Shown: positions 47,931 to 59,810 of the stretch, piece by piece
Numbering within the stretch: the first letter of the stretch is position 1
Layout: each line of letters opens with the position of its first letter
Origin: Hemileia vastatrix
Taxonomy: Eukaryota > Basidiomycota > Pucciniomycetes > Pucciniales > Zaghouaniaceae
NCBI GenBank assembly: GCA_030280995.1
Contig: JASXTE010000017.1
Span: forward strand, 2,764,001 to 2,828,000
Direction: 5' to 3'
DNA: 64,000 bases
Made by a program: the position numbers and the translations under genes
The notes under the pieces: generated by a model
What the model was told of the DNA's origin: nothing
The model's database searches: none
The model's input: only the letters and a program-made list of their open reading frames with translations

Positions 47931-49144
47931 GTTCTTTTTAATATTATAAATTTTTTGATTAAATAAAATGGTAATAATGAATTATATTTTTCATCCATAA
48001 TTCCACTCTAATGATTCCCACTGCGCAAAAAGGGTTCACTCAGTCCTTTCTTTACTGCTTGTGCATATATTTTATTGCCCACAGTACTACAATTTTTTGT
48101 AGTGATTATCCCACATCTGATTCAGGAATATTTTTGAACAATATAAGTTTTTTTTACAAAAGACCTTATCATATCCAATATCCCACAAAAAATACAACCT
48201 GTTTTTGTATTAAAACCCATTAATTATTAGGAAATTGTTAAAATAATTAGATTACACCCTGGCACAGCTAGATCCATACCAACCGACCTAAAGTCTTTTC
48301 AATATTGAAAACAATTAAATAAAATTATGGGCACCAACCATAATTCAGCACTTCTCATTTGCTCTGCTACAAAATGAGTGCATGTAGCATTTTTCTAACG
48401 TCGGACTGTTTTTCTTCCTTTCCTCACACCTTTAGTCCAGAATGAAAATTTAGTATGAGTTTTGGTCAAGTTGTTTTGCCAGTGTTATCTGTATGCAATA
48501 TAAATTCATATTGCATATTTCTATTTATGCATAAAATATACTCGTTAAGCATCATTTTTTTTGCATTTTTCAATCATTATGGATATTTATGGATATGCAT
48601 ATGCATATTCATTATAAAGATTTATATGCATATTAATATATTTTATTCATATACATATATGCACCTTTTTTTGCAGATTCAATATGCATATTTTTAATGC
48701 ATATTCAATATGCAAATTTTTATGCATATTCAATATGAATATTTTTTATGCATAATCACTATGCATATTTTTTATGCATATTTATTCTTCATAGTCATTA
48801 TGCATACACTTTAGATAGGCATTTCACATCAATTTTTAACATGCAATAAGTATCCACCATGCAAATTCAAATGCATATGCATCTATATCATACACGCAAC
48901 ATATATTCAAGTTTAATATTTGAATATTAAGGTATGCTAAGTGATGTTGTTCAACCTTTTGCCAAACCTGATATTAACTGATGGTCAATGTGGTTCCTAA
49001 GCTCTGCTCAAGGAGGGATTGTTCTGGATTCAATCTGTGAGAGTTTATTTTTTCAATGTTTTTTCATCAGATTTAAAAACATATTTCTGACAGTTTCAGG
49101 ATGGTTTCCCAACAGTTTCCTGACAAATTCCTGATAGTTTCAAA
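47931..49144. repeat. Right subterminal region of the TIR element with ATGCAT-rich tract
   Basis: No transposase or other gene seen. About 48590-48800 is dense in ATGCATAT and ATTCAATATGCATATTTTT units, each locally self-complementary. About 49070-49140 holds repeated GACAGTTTC/CCTGATAGTTTC phrases just inside the terminal repeat. Confidence 0.6.
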
Positions 49145-49187
49145 TAGAGGGAACTGCTAGCAGTTCACCCCCAGATTTCCTGTGGTG
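49145..49187 (-). repeat. Right terminal inverted repeat of the TIR element
   Basis: Reverse complement of the left terminus. It contains a perfect 16-bp palindrome GAACTGCTAGCAGTTC (49151-49166), decayed at the left end. Confidence 0.82.
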
Positions 49188-49259
49188 AATTAGTAAATTA
49201 TTATTAAGAATTGAAAAATTGGAAGAATTCTCTAGAGAGTCAAACAATAATACAGAAAG
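49188..49259 (+). pseudogene. A4 gag fragment between TIR element and solo LTR
   Basis: The frame from about 49192 reads as a Leu/Glu/Asn-rich coiled-coil-like segment ending in GAAAG. It resumes in the same frame after the solo LTR at 50072, supporting continuity of A4 gag. Confidence 0.6.
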
Positions 49260-50066
49260 TGTCAGCCATGCTACTAGACTTACCCAGTAAAATAATTAAT
49301 TATCTTACTGAGGTGAAGCCACGCCTTTTAGATCCTTATAAATAATTAATTATTAAATACTTATGTATTAATTACAATTAACTAACTAAGTACACTAATT
49401 AATTAATTAATAAAAATAAGTAATTTTCCCACATATATTTTTACTCCCAAACACCGTGCTCAATAATACAGATGAGATGGGAATAAAAATTAGTATTAAA
49501 AAAATATATAAAATTACAAAAAGAAAAATATACTTTTTTGAATTCTTTTAATTAGACTTTATTGATTCTATATTTCAAATCAAATGTTCTTACACTAAAA
49601 AGTGATGGACTAAAGGGTTCATAGTTTTATTTAAAATAAAATAAATGCTTTTATTTACGCACTTTTTAAACTTACTCTTATTATTTCACATACTCTCTTT
49701 ATTTAAGTTTTACCTCTTATACTCTTGTACTAGGGGGTGGTAATTCCGTGTTTTATTTTCTCACATTTTGCCTATAAAAGGCCTTTCCTTTTTGTCTTTT
49801 TGATTCATTCCTTACTTACTTTACAATTTTTATAACACTTTAGTTAAAAAAATTTATTACTATACTTTATAATCATTAGTATTTACATCACCTTAGTTCT
49901 AAAAGATATAATTTATAATAATATTATAATTTACCTTTTCTTAAAATTGAGTAAAGTAATCAATTAGATTAAGAAAATACGTAACTTTCCTTGAAAGTCC
50001 AATAACCACTTAAAAACCTCGTATAAACCTCGAATAAATCTTCTAGACCAAAAGAACCCCTTGACA
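49260..50066 (+). repeat. Solo A-type LTR (807 bp) with GAAAG duplication
   Basis: Starts TGTCAGCC and ends TTGACA. It is flanked directly on both sides by GAAAG (49255-49259 and 50067-50071), a 5-bp target duplication. No internal element sequence is attached, so this is a product of LTR-LTR recombination. It is more divergent from the A2 and A3 LTRs than those are from each other. Confidence 0.85.
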
Positions 50067-50071
50067 GAAAG

Positions 50072-51476
50072 TGTATTATTAAACCTCACACAATCATTGA
50101 GTACAACAGCCAATAGGTTAAAAAATTATTGAGAATTCAAATAATGAATTAATAAATGAAAGCAAATGATTAAAATCTGATATTAAAAATTTGGAAAATA
50201 AATTGGAACATTCTCAGAATATTATGGCTACCATAGAGGGATGTGTAAAATTGTCTTTTTCTAATGTGAATGATACCTTAACTCATGTACCTGTAATAAA
50301 AGATAGGTTACAAAGAGTAGAAATTTAAATTGCTAACATTTTGAAAAATACTGATAAAGTAAAAGATAATGCCTCTATGTGGAAAGAGTGCCAGTTTTTA
50401 TGAAACACTCAAATGATAAACCAATGATTGAACATGAACATAGTGTCATTGGCCATGATAATATAAAATCAGTAAAAGATGAAATAAATTATCATCTTTC
50501 TAAAGTAAGGGAATTACTCAATATTCCTCAGGTTAGGGAAGCAAAAACTAGCCAAAAGAACTGGCCTAAGTTATATCAGTACCCTTCTTTTGATGGGAAT
50601 TCAAAATCTGATTGGCAAAAATTCATTCAAAGAATTGATAACTTAAAATTTTCATACAAATTACCTGATGAAGAAATTACATCAAAATTGATATCTTTAT
50701 TTACAGATGTGGCCTTATTATGGTTTTGATCTGTATTGAGTGAGGAAATTAACTACTCCTGGAATGAATGGAAGGCACTAATTGAAAGGCAATTTGGTGG
50801 CCCAAAATTTAGAATTGCTCAATAAAGATTGTATGAGAAAGCCAGATATAATTCAAATGCTGGAGATAAACCCATGGTATTTTTAATGAATTTAATAAAA
50901 ATCATGAAAGCCATGGATCCAAAAATGGATTATGATGAGTGGAAAGAAAAAATAATATATAACTTGCCTATATCAGTCAGAGACATTATTGTAGCTAGAA
51001 CTAAAACCATCAGAGATACTTCTGCGTTTATTAATATATGCAATGAAATATTATTGAACCACAAATATGAAACCAGGTATAATAATTACAAGCAAAGTGT
51101 TGAGGTAGTAAAACCTACTTCAAATAGGTTACCAGTGGAGAAGAAAAATGCTTCAGCTCCCATTGTCCCTAAAAGACAAGAAAATAACACTTGCTACAAA
51201 TGTAATGAACCTTGGGCAAATGGTCATACTTGTAAGAAAAGAATAAATGTTATTGAATACTCACAAGATTCTGAACAAATTAATCATGAAGATGAAAAGG
51301 AAGAATATAGTGAGGATTGTAAAAGTAACATTTCTTACATTGATGATGAAAATGAGATATATGTATTAGAACAGGATATTATGTTCCTGAATGATGCAAT
51401 ACCTCATACAGATACATCTTTAACTTCCATTTAAAAAGCTGAAATTATCAAAGATTTATCTCATGATACTTACAAA
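50072..51476 (+). pseudogene. gag of A4 (divergent family-A relative)
   Basis: Coiled-coil remnant (50072-50350, several stops), then a retrotransposon-Gag domain (about 50550-51060) aligning with A2 (NWPKLYQYPSFDG, IQRIDNLK.SYKL). The knuckle CX2CX7HXC near 51190-51231 (CYKCNEPWANGHTC) is intact, followed by an acidic stretch. Frame constant from 50379 to the protease, with stops at 50727, 50823 and 51432. Clearly more divergent in residue content than A1, A2 and A3 are from one another, hence an older or separate lineage. Confidence 0.82.
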
Positions 51477-54400
51477 ATAACACCTATTAGAGCGCCTTTT
51501 ATTATATGTGGAAAAGAAATGAATTCCATTCTTGAAACTGGGGCTGCAGGTAGTGTAGTTTCTATTAACACTTTAATGAAACTAGATAGTAAGTATAGTG
51601 AAAAACTAGAACTTGTACAGAAAAAGAACTGGAGGGGTTTTGGTTCAGTATTAAATCCAATTGGCAAATACAAAACTGTTGTATTCTTTAAATATCAAAA
51701 TGGATATGTAAGAGGAGTGTGTGATATTGTGGTAATGGATAATAATAATTGTAGTGATTGGTTTATTATTGGAAATGACTTATTGACCAAATTTGGCATC
51801 AAACTAGATCCTGCAAATAGTTGCTTCACTATAGGCGTAAATGGGAAAAGATAATTCAAGATTTGCTCTGAAAATTCAGTATATTCCATTGCTCCTAAAG
51901 AAGAACAACTGAAAGGTGGAAGAACCACCTCTGAAGTGGTAGAATTGGAAAATGAAATCCAAAAAGCCTCTTTCAGTCCTCAACTCTCAAAAATTGAAGA
52001 AAATAATATTTGAGATTAATAAAATCTTATCCTATGGCATTTTCTCATGGTTCAAATGAACTAGGATTGGTCAAAGACCATGAGATGAAAATCTCTTTAA
52101 GTCATGATTTGTATAATATTTCTGGCAGCTTGAAAAAGAAACCATACCCAGCTTCTCCTGAAAAAAGGAAAGACATTGAAGACAACATAAAAATGTTGTT
52201 AGAAATGGGTTTTTTTGAAAAAGTAGACACAACACCTAAGTATTGTGTTATTTCACCAGTTTTAATCTCTTATGAAAAAGATAAGGCAAGATTATGTGGT
52301 GATTACAGAGCTCTGAATACATTCACTGTGGATGATATTTACCCTCTACCAAGGATAGCTTCTATCCATGCTACCTTAAAAGGAGCAAAATATATTTCCT
52401 GTCTGGATGGAAACAAAGGTTACCACCAGATTCCTGTGGAAAAGAATTCTCAGAATTTCTTTCTCATAACCACACACATGGGGATATATAAATATGTGAG
52501 AATGCCTTTTGGCCCAAAAAATGCACCTTCAGTCTTCCAAAAATTGATGGATAGTATTTTTCATCAGGAAATGATTGAGGGATGGATTTTAGTTTTTATT
52601 GATGACATCATAGTGTTCTCAAAAACATATGATGAACATTTATATCAACTGAAAAGAGTATTTCAAAATATGGATGAAATTAATATGACAATTGCATTGA
52701 AAAAATGTAAGTTTGGGTTTCAATCTTTGAAAGTACTTGGACACGTTGTATCTGGATTACAATTTAGTGTTGACCAGAACAAAGTGGCATCAATCCAAAA
52801 CATTAGTATACCTAATAATGTGAAAGATGTTCAAAGTTTTTTAGGTATGAGTGGATATTATAGGCAGTATATAAAAAACTACCAATTATTTTCAGCCCCT
52901 TTAACAACATTAATCAGGAAAAATGAAACTTTCATTTGGAATAATGAAAGACAACACGCCTTTAATAAATTGAAGGAGTTTTTAACTTCAGCTCCAATAT
53001 TGGGACTTCCAGATTTTAACCTAACTTTTATCTTGTACACTGATGCAAGCTTCATAGGGTTAGGTGCTGCCTTATAGCAAAAACAGATAATAAATGGAAA
53101 ATTGTCTGAAGTAGTTATCTTTTATATATCCTGAATATTAAGAAGACAGAATAAAGGTATGGTGCCACCCAACTGAAATGTTTAGTTGTTGTGTGGTCCT
53201 TGGAGAAACTTTATTACTATCTGAAAGACCAGAAGTTTGATTTAATTACAGATTTCAGTGCAGTAAAATTATTACTAAACATGAAAACACCTAATAGGCA
53301 CATGTTTAGATGGAAACTAGCTGTACAAGAGTACAGAGGAAGAATGACAATCACTCATAGAGCAGAAACATTTCATTCTAATGTGGATTTATTATCCAGA
53401 AAGCCTTTTCCAAATGATGCTGACAGCCCAGCTTATGTACCTGAAAATGCGGTGATACATATATTTAGGATTTATATAGTGGATTTAGAGGAAGAGTTTA
53501 TGCAAACTATATTGGAATATTATTCATCTGATAAAAATTTGGCTAAATTATTTACCATTTTAAATGATCCAACTAATGCCTCTGTGAGTGCATTAATTAA
53601 AACCTTGTCTCCAAAGTATAAAAATGTGTTGGAAAAAGGTAAACTTTCAATTGAAGATGGATATATATATTACAGAAAAAAGCTAAGTAATGTAATAGTT
53701 ATACCACCTTCTATGAAAGAGTTAATGTTGAGTACGTGTCATGATGACATCTTAGCTGGTCATTTATATTTTAACAAAACATTAACCAGAGTTAAAAATA
53801 CATCCTGGTGGATAAACATGAAAGAAGATGTCCAAAAATACATTGAAACATGTGACTCTTGTCAGAAATCTAAAATATTAACTGGGAAGAGAGCTGGGTT
53901 GTTACAACAAATAGAGCATCCAAAAGCTCCATGGGAAATGATAAACATGGTTTCTGTCACTGGCTTGCCATTAGCAGGAAAAGAAAGTTTAAATTCTTGC
54001 TGGGTAATTGTGAATATATTAACAAAAATGTGAAAATTTATCCCTACCCATAAAGAGGTATCTGCAAATGACTTGGCATTACTATTGTGGACTAAAATGA
54101 TGAATACTGCTGGTTCCCTAAAGCCATAATCTCTGACAGAGACCCTAAATTTACTTCAGAGTTCTGAATATCTTTGATGGAAGTATCAGGTTGTCAATTG
54201 AAATTGTCTACAGCACACCATCCACAAACTGATGGGCTGGCTGAGAATGATACAGACTCTCGAAGATATGATAAGAAGATATTGTGCCTTTGGATTAGAT
54301 TACAAAGACAATTAGAAATTCTCACATGACTGGGTAAAATTAATTCCTGGCCTTGAATTTGCTTATAATAGCACAACTCATTCTGTAACAGGGAAAAAAC

Positions 54401-55002
54401 CATTTGAACTCTGGCTGGGATATGTACCAAATACCCCAGTAAATTATTTAAATAAATTACCAAGGTTAGATATACACCCTGGTACTGATTCCTTTATTCA
54501 TATGAAACAAATGTGTAGAGAGCATGAGGAGGAATGCATCCAAAAAGCATTTGAATATGAAAAGAAAAGGTGGGATAAATCTCATAAAGAATTTGAATTC
54601 AAAAAAGGAGATGAAGTCCTAATTTCAACACTACATTTTACCTTACAAGGTAATGTGAAATTAACGGATCCCTTTGTAGTACCTTTTGCAGTACACAAAA
54701 TGGTTGGTAATAATTCTGTGGAAGTCATATTATATGCCCCATATGATAGGAACCATCCAGTTCTCCCTATCTCATTATTAAAACCTTACCATGTGAATGG
54801 TCCTGACTTATTTCCAAAAAGAAGAGGAAGGCCTAAAAAGCAACCTGAAGAAATTGTGGAAAAGTAAGAGATTGAAAAAATAATCAAGAAAAGAATTCTT
54901 ACTAAAGAGATAGAACTGAGTATTCATTAAGATTTAAGGGGAAATCAAATGAATTTGATATATGGATACCTGAAAAAGAAATTTCAAATCTATCCTCCCT
55001 TC
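51477..55002 (+). pseudogene. pro-pol of A4, 3' end cut by A3
   Basis: The protease-like segment has ETGAAGS where other copies have DSGAGGS, so the catalytic Asp is lost. RT at about 52010-52700 has FIDD near 52597. RNase H has TDAS near 53039. Integrase has a CX2C zinc end near 53851-53862, but the core shows losses (MVS for MDF, stops near 54030 and a shift near 54110-54250). The chromo-like tail is cut at 55002 by the A3 LTR. Shifts near 51990 and 53100. Confidence 0.85.
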
Positions 55003-56198
55003 TGTCAGCCGGTTGTCTAGAAGAAGGTGAAAAGAAGGTAGAAGGGGAAATAAAAAAAGGAACTGAATTAAAGAAGTGTATAATTTTAGTAATAGAAAAT
55101 TTAAAAGACTTTTAATAAAAATGGACCAGGATCAATGTGGTTAATAAAGTAAGTACTGTTTATTCTCTATGTTCAATTATCAACTATTAATACTAAAATA
55201 TTCTTATCACAACCTTTAATATTTTATTTTATTACTTAAATAGGCAGGCACGCAGTTTAAATAGTTGTAAATAAAATGAATTTAATAGTGTAATTAAAAA
55301 ATATGTTGAGCAGTAAGTGATGAGCATAAATGAAATAACACAAGGCCTTTTATAGGCAAAGGGACCAAAGAGGCGCTACCACTGAGTACATACAAAATAA
55401 TAATAGGATGAAACAAAAAGATAAAAGAAAATAATTGAAACATAACAATGGAGAGAAAAAGATGAAACAAGTAATTAAAATCCCAATTAAGAAAACAATT
55501 TTCACGCAACCATTTCCCAAATCATTTAAGTAATATAGTGAGTAATTAAACAATCTCTGAGACATGAGAACCATGTAAAAAAGTAATCAAATCAATTATA
55601 ACAATATTTTTTATAGATTTTTTAAGTGAAGCAAATGGAATGTTTTGACGCAACAAAATATTGTAATCAATTTTAGTGTTAGTCTGTAGAAAATTAATAA
55701 ATTGTTTTGACTATGTAATAACTAGTTGAAACAAGTAATTAATTTTTCTACTGAACCAAATTTAGAATTTTAAATTTATTATAATTATTTTAATGCATTT
55801 AATATTCATCACAAATAAGGGTCAAAAAACAATGTCAATAATTATGGATAATTTTGAATATGAAAAGGGTTTAATTATATATTTAAAATTAATGTAATTA
55901 CAATATAAGATAATTTAATAAGATATAATTATATTATCTACATGTAATTAATTAATTATTCATTAAATACACATAACACCTCTTTATATGGAATATAATA
56001 ATTATTTTAATGTATACTTAATTTATATGATAATAAAATTAGTATAAGATTTATTTTAATTATAAAATAATATTTTAATATAATTTATTATGTAATATAA
56101 ATTTAATATATATACATAAGCTGCAATTATTATGTCATTTATTAACTCCAATAAAATTGTATGTTTATTACTTGGCTCCTGGGACAGCCTGGCTGACA
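55003..56198 (-). repeat. 3' LTR of A3 (1196 bp)
   Basis: Minus-strand start TGTCAGCC at 56198, preceded by the purine tract GGAGTGAGGGAG; end GGCTGACA at 55003. Short ORFs inside are antisense LTR text. Confidence 0.92.
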
Positions 56199-56231
56199 CT
56201 CCCTCACTCCAAAAAAAAAATAAAAAAAATG

Positions 56232-59200
56232 CTATGATTTTTTCTTTTTATACTTTTTTAATAGAGTAGGAAGATTTGAAATTTCTTTACCAGGTATCCA
56301 TGCATCATATTCAGATGACTTATTTTTAAATCTCAATAAATACTCAGTACCTCTTTCAGAAGTGATAATTCTATCATTGTGAATTTTATCAATTTCTGCA
56401 GTTTCTGTGACTTCCTGAGGGTTTTTCTTAGGTCTACCCCTTCTTTTTGGAAATAAGTCACTGTTGGAAGTATAAGGTTTTAACAGGGAAATGGGGAAAA
56501 CATGATGTTTTCTATCATATGGAGAGTATAAAACAACTTCAACTGCATTATCTCCAATCATTTTTTTCACAACAAATGGTCCCACAAAAGGATCTTTTAA
56601 TTTGTTGTTACCCTGTAAACTGAAGTGGACAGTAGATATCAACACTTCATCACCTTCTTTAAATGTGTGTTCCCTATGGGATTTATCACATCTTTTCTTC
56701 TCATATTCAAATGCTTTATCAATACAAGTTTGAGCATTTTTTCTGCACAGTTGTTGCATTTGAACAAAAGATTTGACACCAGGGTGTAATTCCAATTTAG
56801 GCAATTTACTATTGAGTATTTGAGCAGGAGTATGAGGGACATAACCTAGCCAAAGCTCAAAAGGTTTCTTTTGAGTAACAGAGTGAACAGTGCTATTATA
56901 AGCAAATTCAAGACCAGGCAATAAGGTGACCCAGTCATGAGTAAATCTGCCATTGTCTTTATATTCCAATCCAAAGGCACATACCTTCTAATCATATCCT
57001 CTAGAGTTTGAATCATTCTTTCAGCTAGACCATCAGTTTGGGGATGGTGAGCAGTAGATAATTTTAATTCACAACCACATATATCCATTAGAGACATCCA
57101 GAATTCAGGTGTAAATTTTGAATCTTTGTCAGATATAATGGCTCTAGGGAATCCAACTATATTGAACATATTACACCACTATAAGAAAGCCAAGTCTTTG
57201 GTGGAGACATCCTTATGGGTGGGAACAAATTTGCACATTTTAGTAAATCTATCCACTATTACCCAACAAGAATTATAATTTTCTTTACCTGCAATAGGAA
57301 GACCAGTGACAAAATCCATATTAATGATTTGCCAGGGAGCATCAGGTGCTTCAATTTGCTGTAATAACTCTGCTCTCTTACCAGTCATTCTTTTGGATTT
57401 CTGGCATGAATCGCAAGATTCAACATATAATTTTGCATCTTCAGACATATTAGCCCACCAAGCAGTGTTTTTGAGTCTAATCAATGTCTTCTCAAGATCA
57501 AAATGACCAGCTAATATGTCATCATGACAAAGTTTGATGATAATTTATTTCATAGTATGAGAAATTACAATTACATTAGTAAGTTTTCTTCTATAATAAA
57601 TATATCCATCTTCAATAGAAAACTTTCCCTTAATTAAAGCATTTTGATATTTAGCAGGAAGAGTTTTAATCAATGCCTGAATAGAAGCATTTTTAGGATC
57701 AATTAAGATAGTAACTAATTTATTTAATTCAGAATCCTTATCATATGAATCTAGAATTAATTGTAATAACTCCTCTTTCATATCAACTATAAATATACCA
57801 TGGATATGAACAGTATCATTTTCAGGTGCATAAGCAGGATTTGAGTCATTATTTTGCAGAGGCAATCTGGAAAGCATATCAACATTGGAGTGAACATTTC
57901 CTGCCCTATGGATAATTTTCATCCGTCCTCTGTATTCTTGAACAGCAAGTTGCCACCTGTACATATGTCTTTTAGGTGTTTTCAGGTTTAAGAGGGACTT
58001 CAAAGCACTGCAGTTAGTTACCAATTAAAAATTTTAGTCATCTAGATAGTAATGAAGCTTCTCAAGAGCCCAAAAAACTGCTAAGCACTCTAATTGAGTG
58101 GCACCATATTTCAATTCACTATTTCTCAAGGTTCTTGAAATATAAAAAATTACAACCTCTGAGGATTCATCATTAATAATTTGTTTCTGGTGAAGGGCAG
58201 CACCCAGACCAACAAATCTAGCATCTGTGTATAGGACAAAAGGTTTGTTGAAATCTGGAAGAGCCAATATAAGGGCTGTCATTAAGCAACTTTTTAATGT
58301 ATCAAAAGCTTTTTGACAGTCATTATTCCAGAGAAAGGCAACATCTTTTCTGGTCAGTTTTGTAAGAGGCAAGGCTATGACCTGATAATTTTTAATATAT
58401 TGTCTATAATAGCCACACATACCCAAAAAACTTTGGATTTCTCTTACAGAAGTTGGTGCTTTCACATTTTGAATGGCAGCAACTTTTTTTTGGTCTACAC
58501 AAATTTGTAAACCTGACACAACATGGCCAAGACTTTCAAGGATTGAAAACCAAATTTACACTTTTTTAAGGACAAGGTCATATTGATTTCATCCATTTTT
58601 TAGAAAACCCTATTTAAGTGAATCATATGTTCATCAAAAGTTTTAGGAAAAATTATAATGTCATCAATATAAACCATGAGTCACCCTTCAATTATTTCTT
58701 GATGGAAATTGTTATCCATGACTTTTTGAAAAACTGATGAAGAATTTTTAGGGCCAAATGGCATCCTAACATACTTATACATTCCCATATGAGTAGCAAT
58801 TAGTAAAAAATTTTGTGAATTTTTCTCGTCAGGAATTTGATGATAACCTTTATTTCCATCCAGACAACTAATAAATTTTGCACCCTGTAAGGTAGCATGA
58901 ATTGAATTAATTCTTGGCAAAGGATAAATATCATCCACAGTATAAGTGTTTAATGCTCTGTAATCTCCACATAATCTAGCCTTATCTTTTTCATAAGAAA
59001 TCAAGACTGGGGATATGACACAATATTTTGGGGTGACATCCACTTTCTCAATAATATTCATTTTTACTAAGGTAGAAATATTATCCTCAATATCCTTTCT
59101 TTTTGTTGGAGACGCAGGATATGGTTTTTTCTTAAGACTAGGAGGAATATCACTCAAGTTACAGGATAAAGTAATTTTCATTTCATCCTTAACAACTCCT

Positions 59201-59810
59201 AGGATATAAGAACCATGAGCACAAGCCATAGGGAAAGAGGTAATTGAGGCAATAAAAGAATCCTTTTGTTCACTAGTTAACTGATCACCAAAAGAAGCAG
59301 TATTTATTTCATTTAATAAATCATCCATTTCAATTGTTTTTCTGCCTTTACACTGGATTAGTGAGTTACAAGACTTTAACAGATGCCCAGAAGGTTTTCT
59401 AGAGGAGGAAATTTTGAATTTTCTTTTGCCATTCAATCCCAGGGTGAAGCAATCATTTGCTGGGTCCAATTTCACACCAAAAATGGTCAAAATATCATTA
59501 CCCATAATAAACCAATTGCTTAAATTATCATTTTTCATGACAACAAATTCACAAATAGCTCTGACAAAACCACCATTATATTTGAAGAATACAGAGGTTT
59601 TGTATTTGCCAATAGGAATTAAGGTAGAACCATACCCTCTCCACTTTTCAGAAGTTATAGGTAATAATTTACTCAAATAATTCCTATCTACTAAAGCTAA
59701 AGCCCTTTCAGACACTACAATTCCTCCAGCACCAGAGTCCATAACTACATCAACATTTTTACCCTTAATGATAACAGGTGCTTTCAAGGGGTATATGGCT
59801 ATAGAATTGT
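56232..59810 (-). pseudogene. pro-pol of A3
   Basis: Protease DSGAGG near 59742. RT with YIDD near 58668, just after a TGA at 58680-58678. RNase H TDA near 58222. Integrase zinc CX2C near 57408, core MDF near 57319, SDKDSKF near 57130, LAERMIQ near 57018, so D, D and E are present. A Lys-rich chromo-like tail ends at 56232. Single-base shifts near 58540 and 56975. Catalytic residues are retained, so decay is recent. Confidence 0.9.

Larger units (their letters stand above)
18339..49187. mobile_element. Large TIR DNA element with satellite body (non-autonomous), 30.8 kb including nested B2 and C
   Basis: The left end reads CACCACGGGAAATCTAGGGG and the right end is its inverted counterpart finishing CCTGTGGTG at 49187. 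AAT flanks both sides (18336-18338 and 49188-49190), consistent with a 3-bp target duplication. Without B2 the element is about 10.4 kb. No transposase motif or long ORF is visible in it. The body is mostly palindromic satellite plus AT-rich end regions. A CAC start and 3-bp duplication recall CACTA-type (CMC) elements, but CACTA itself is absent, so I do not assign a superfamily. Confidence 0.75.

Noticed and set aside
18339..49187. Helitron
   Set aside because: The ends are inverted repeats with a 3-bp duplication; there is no 3' hairpin-CTRR end and no Rep/helicase text.
55294..55574. Hydrophobic minus-strand ORFs in the A3 LTRs (also 63387-63666)
   Set aside because: They sit within LTR sequence and duplicate because the LTRs do; no domain or start context supports a gene.
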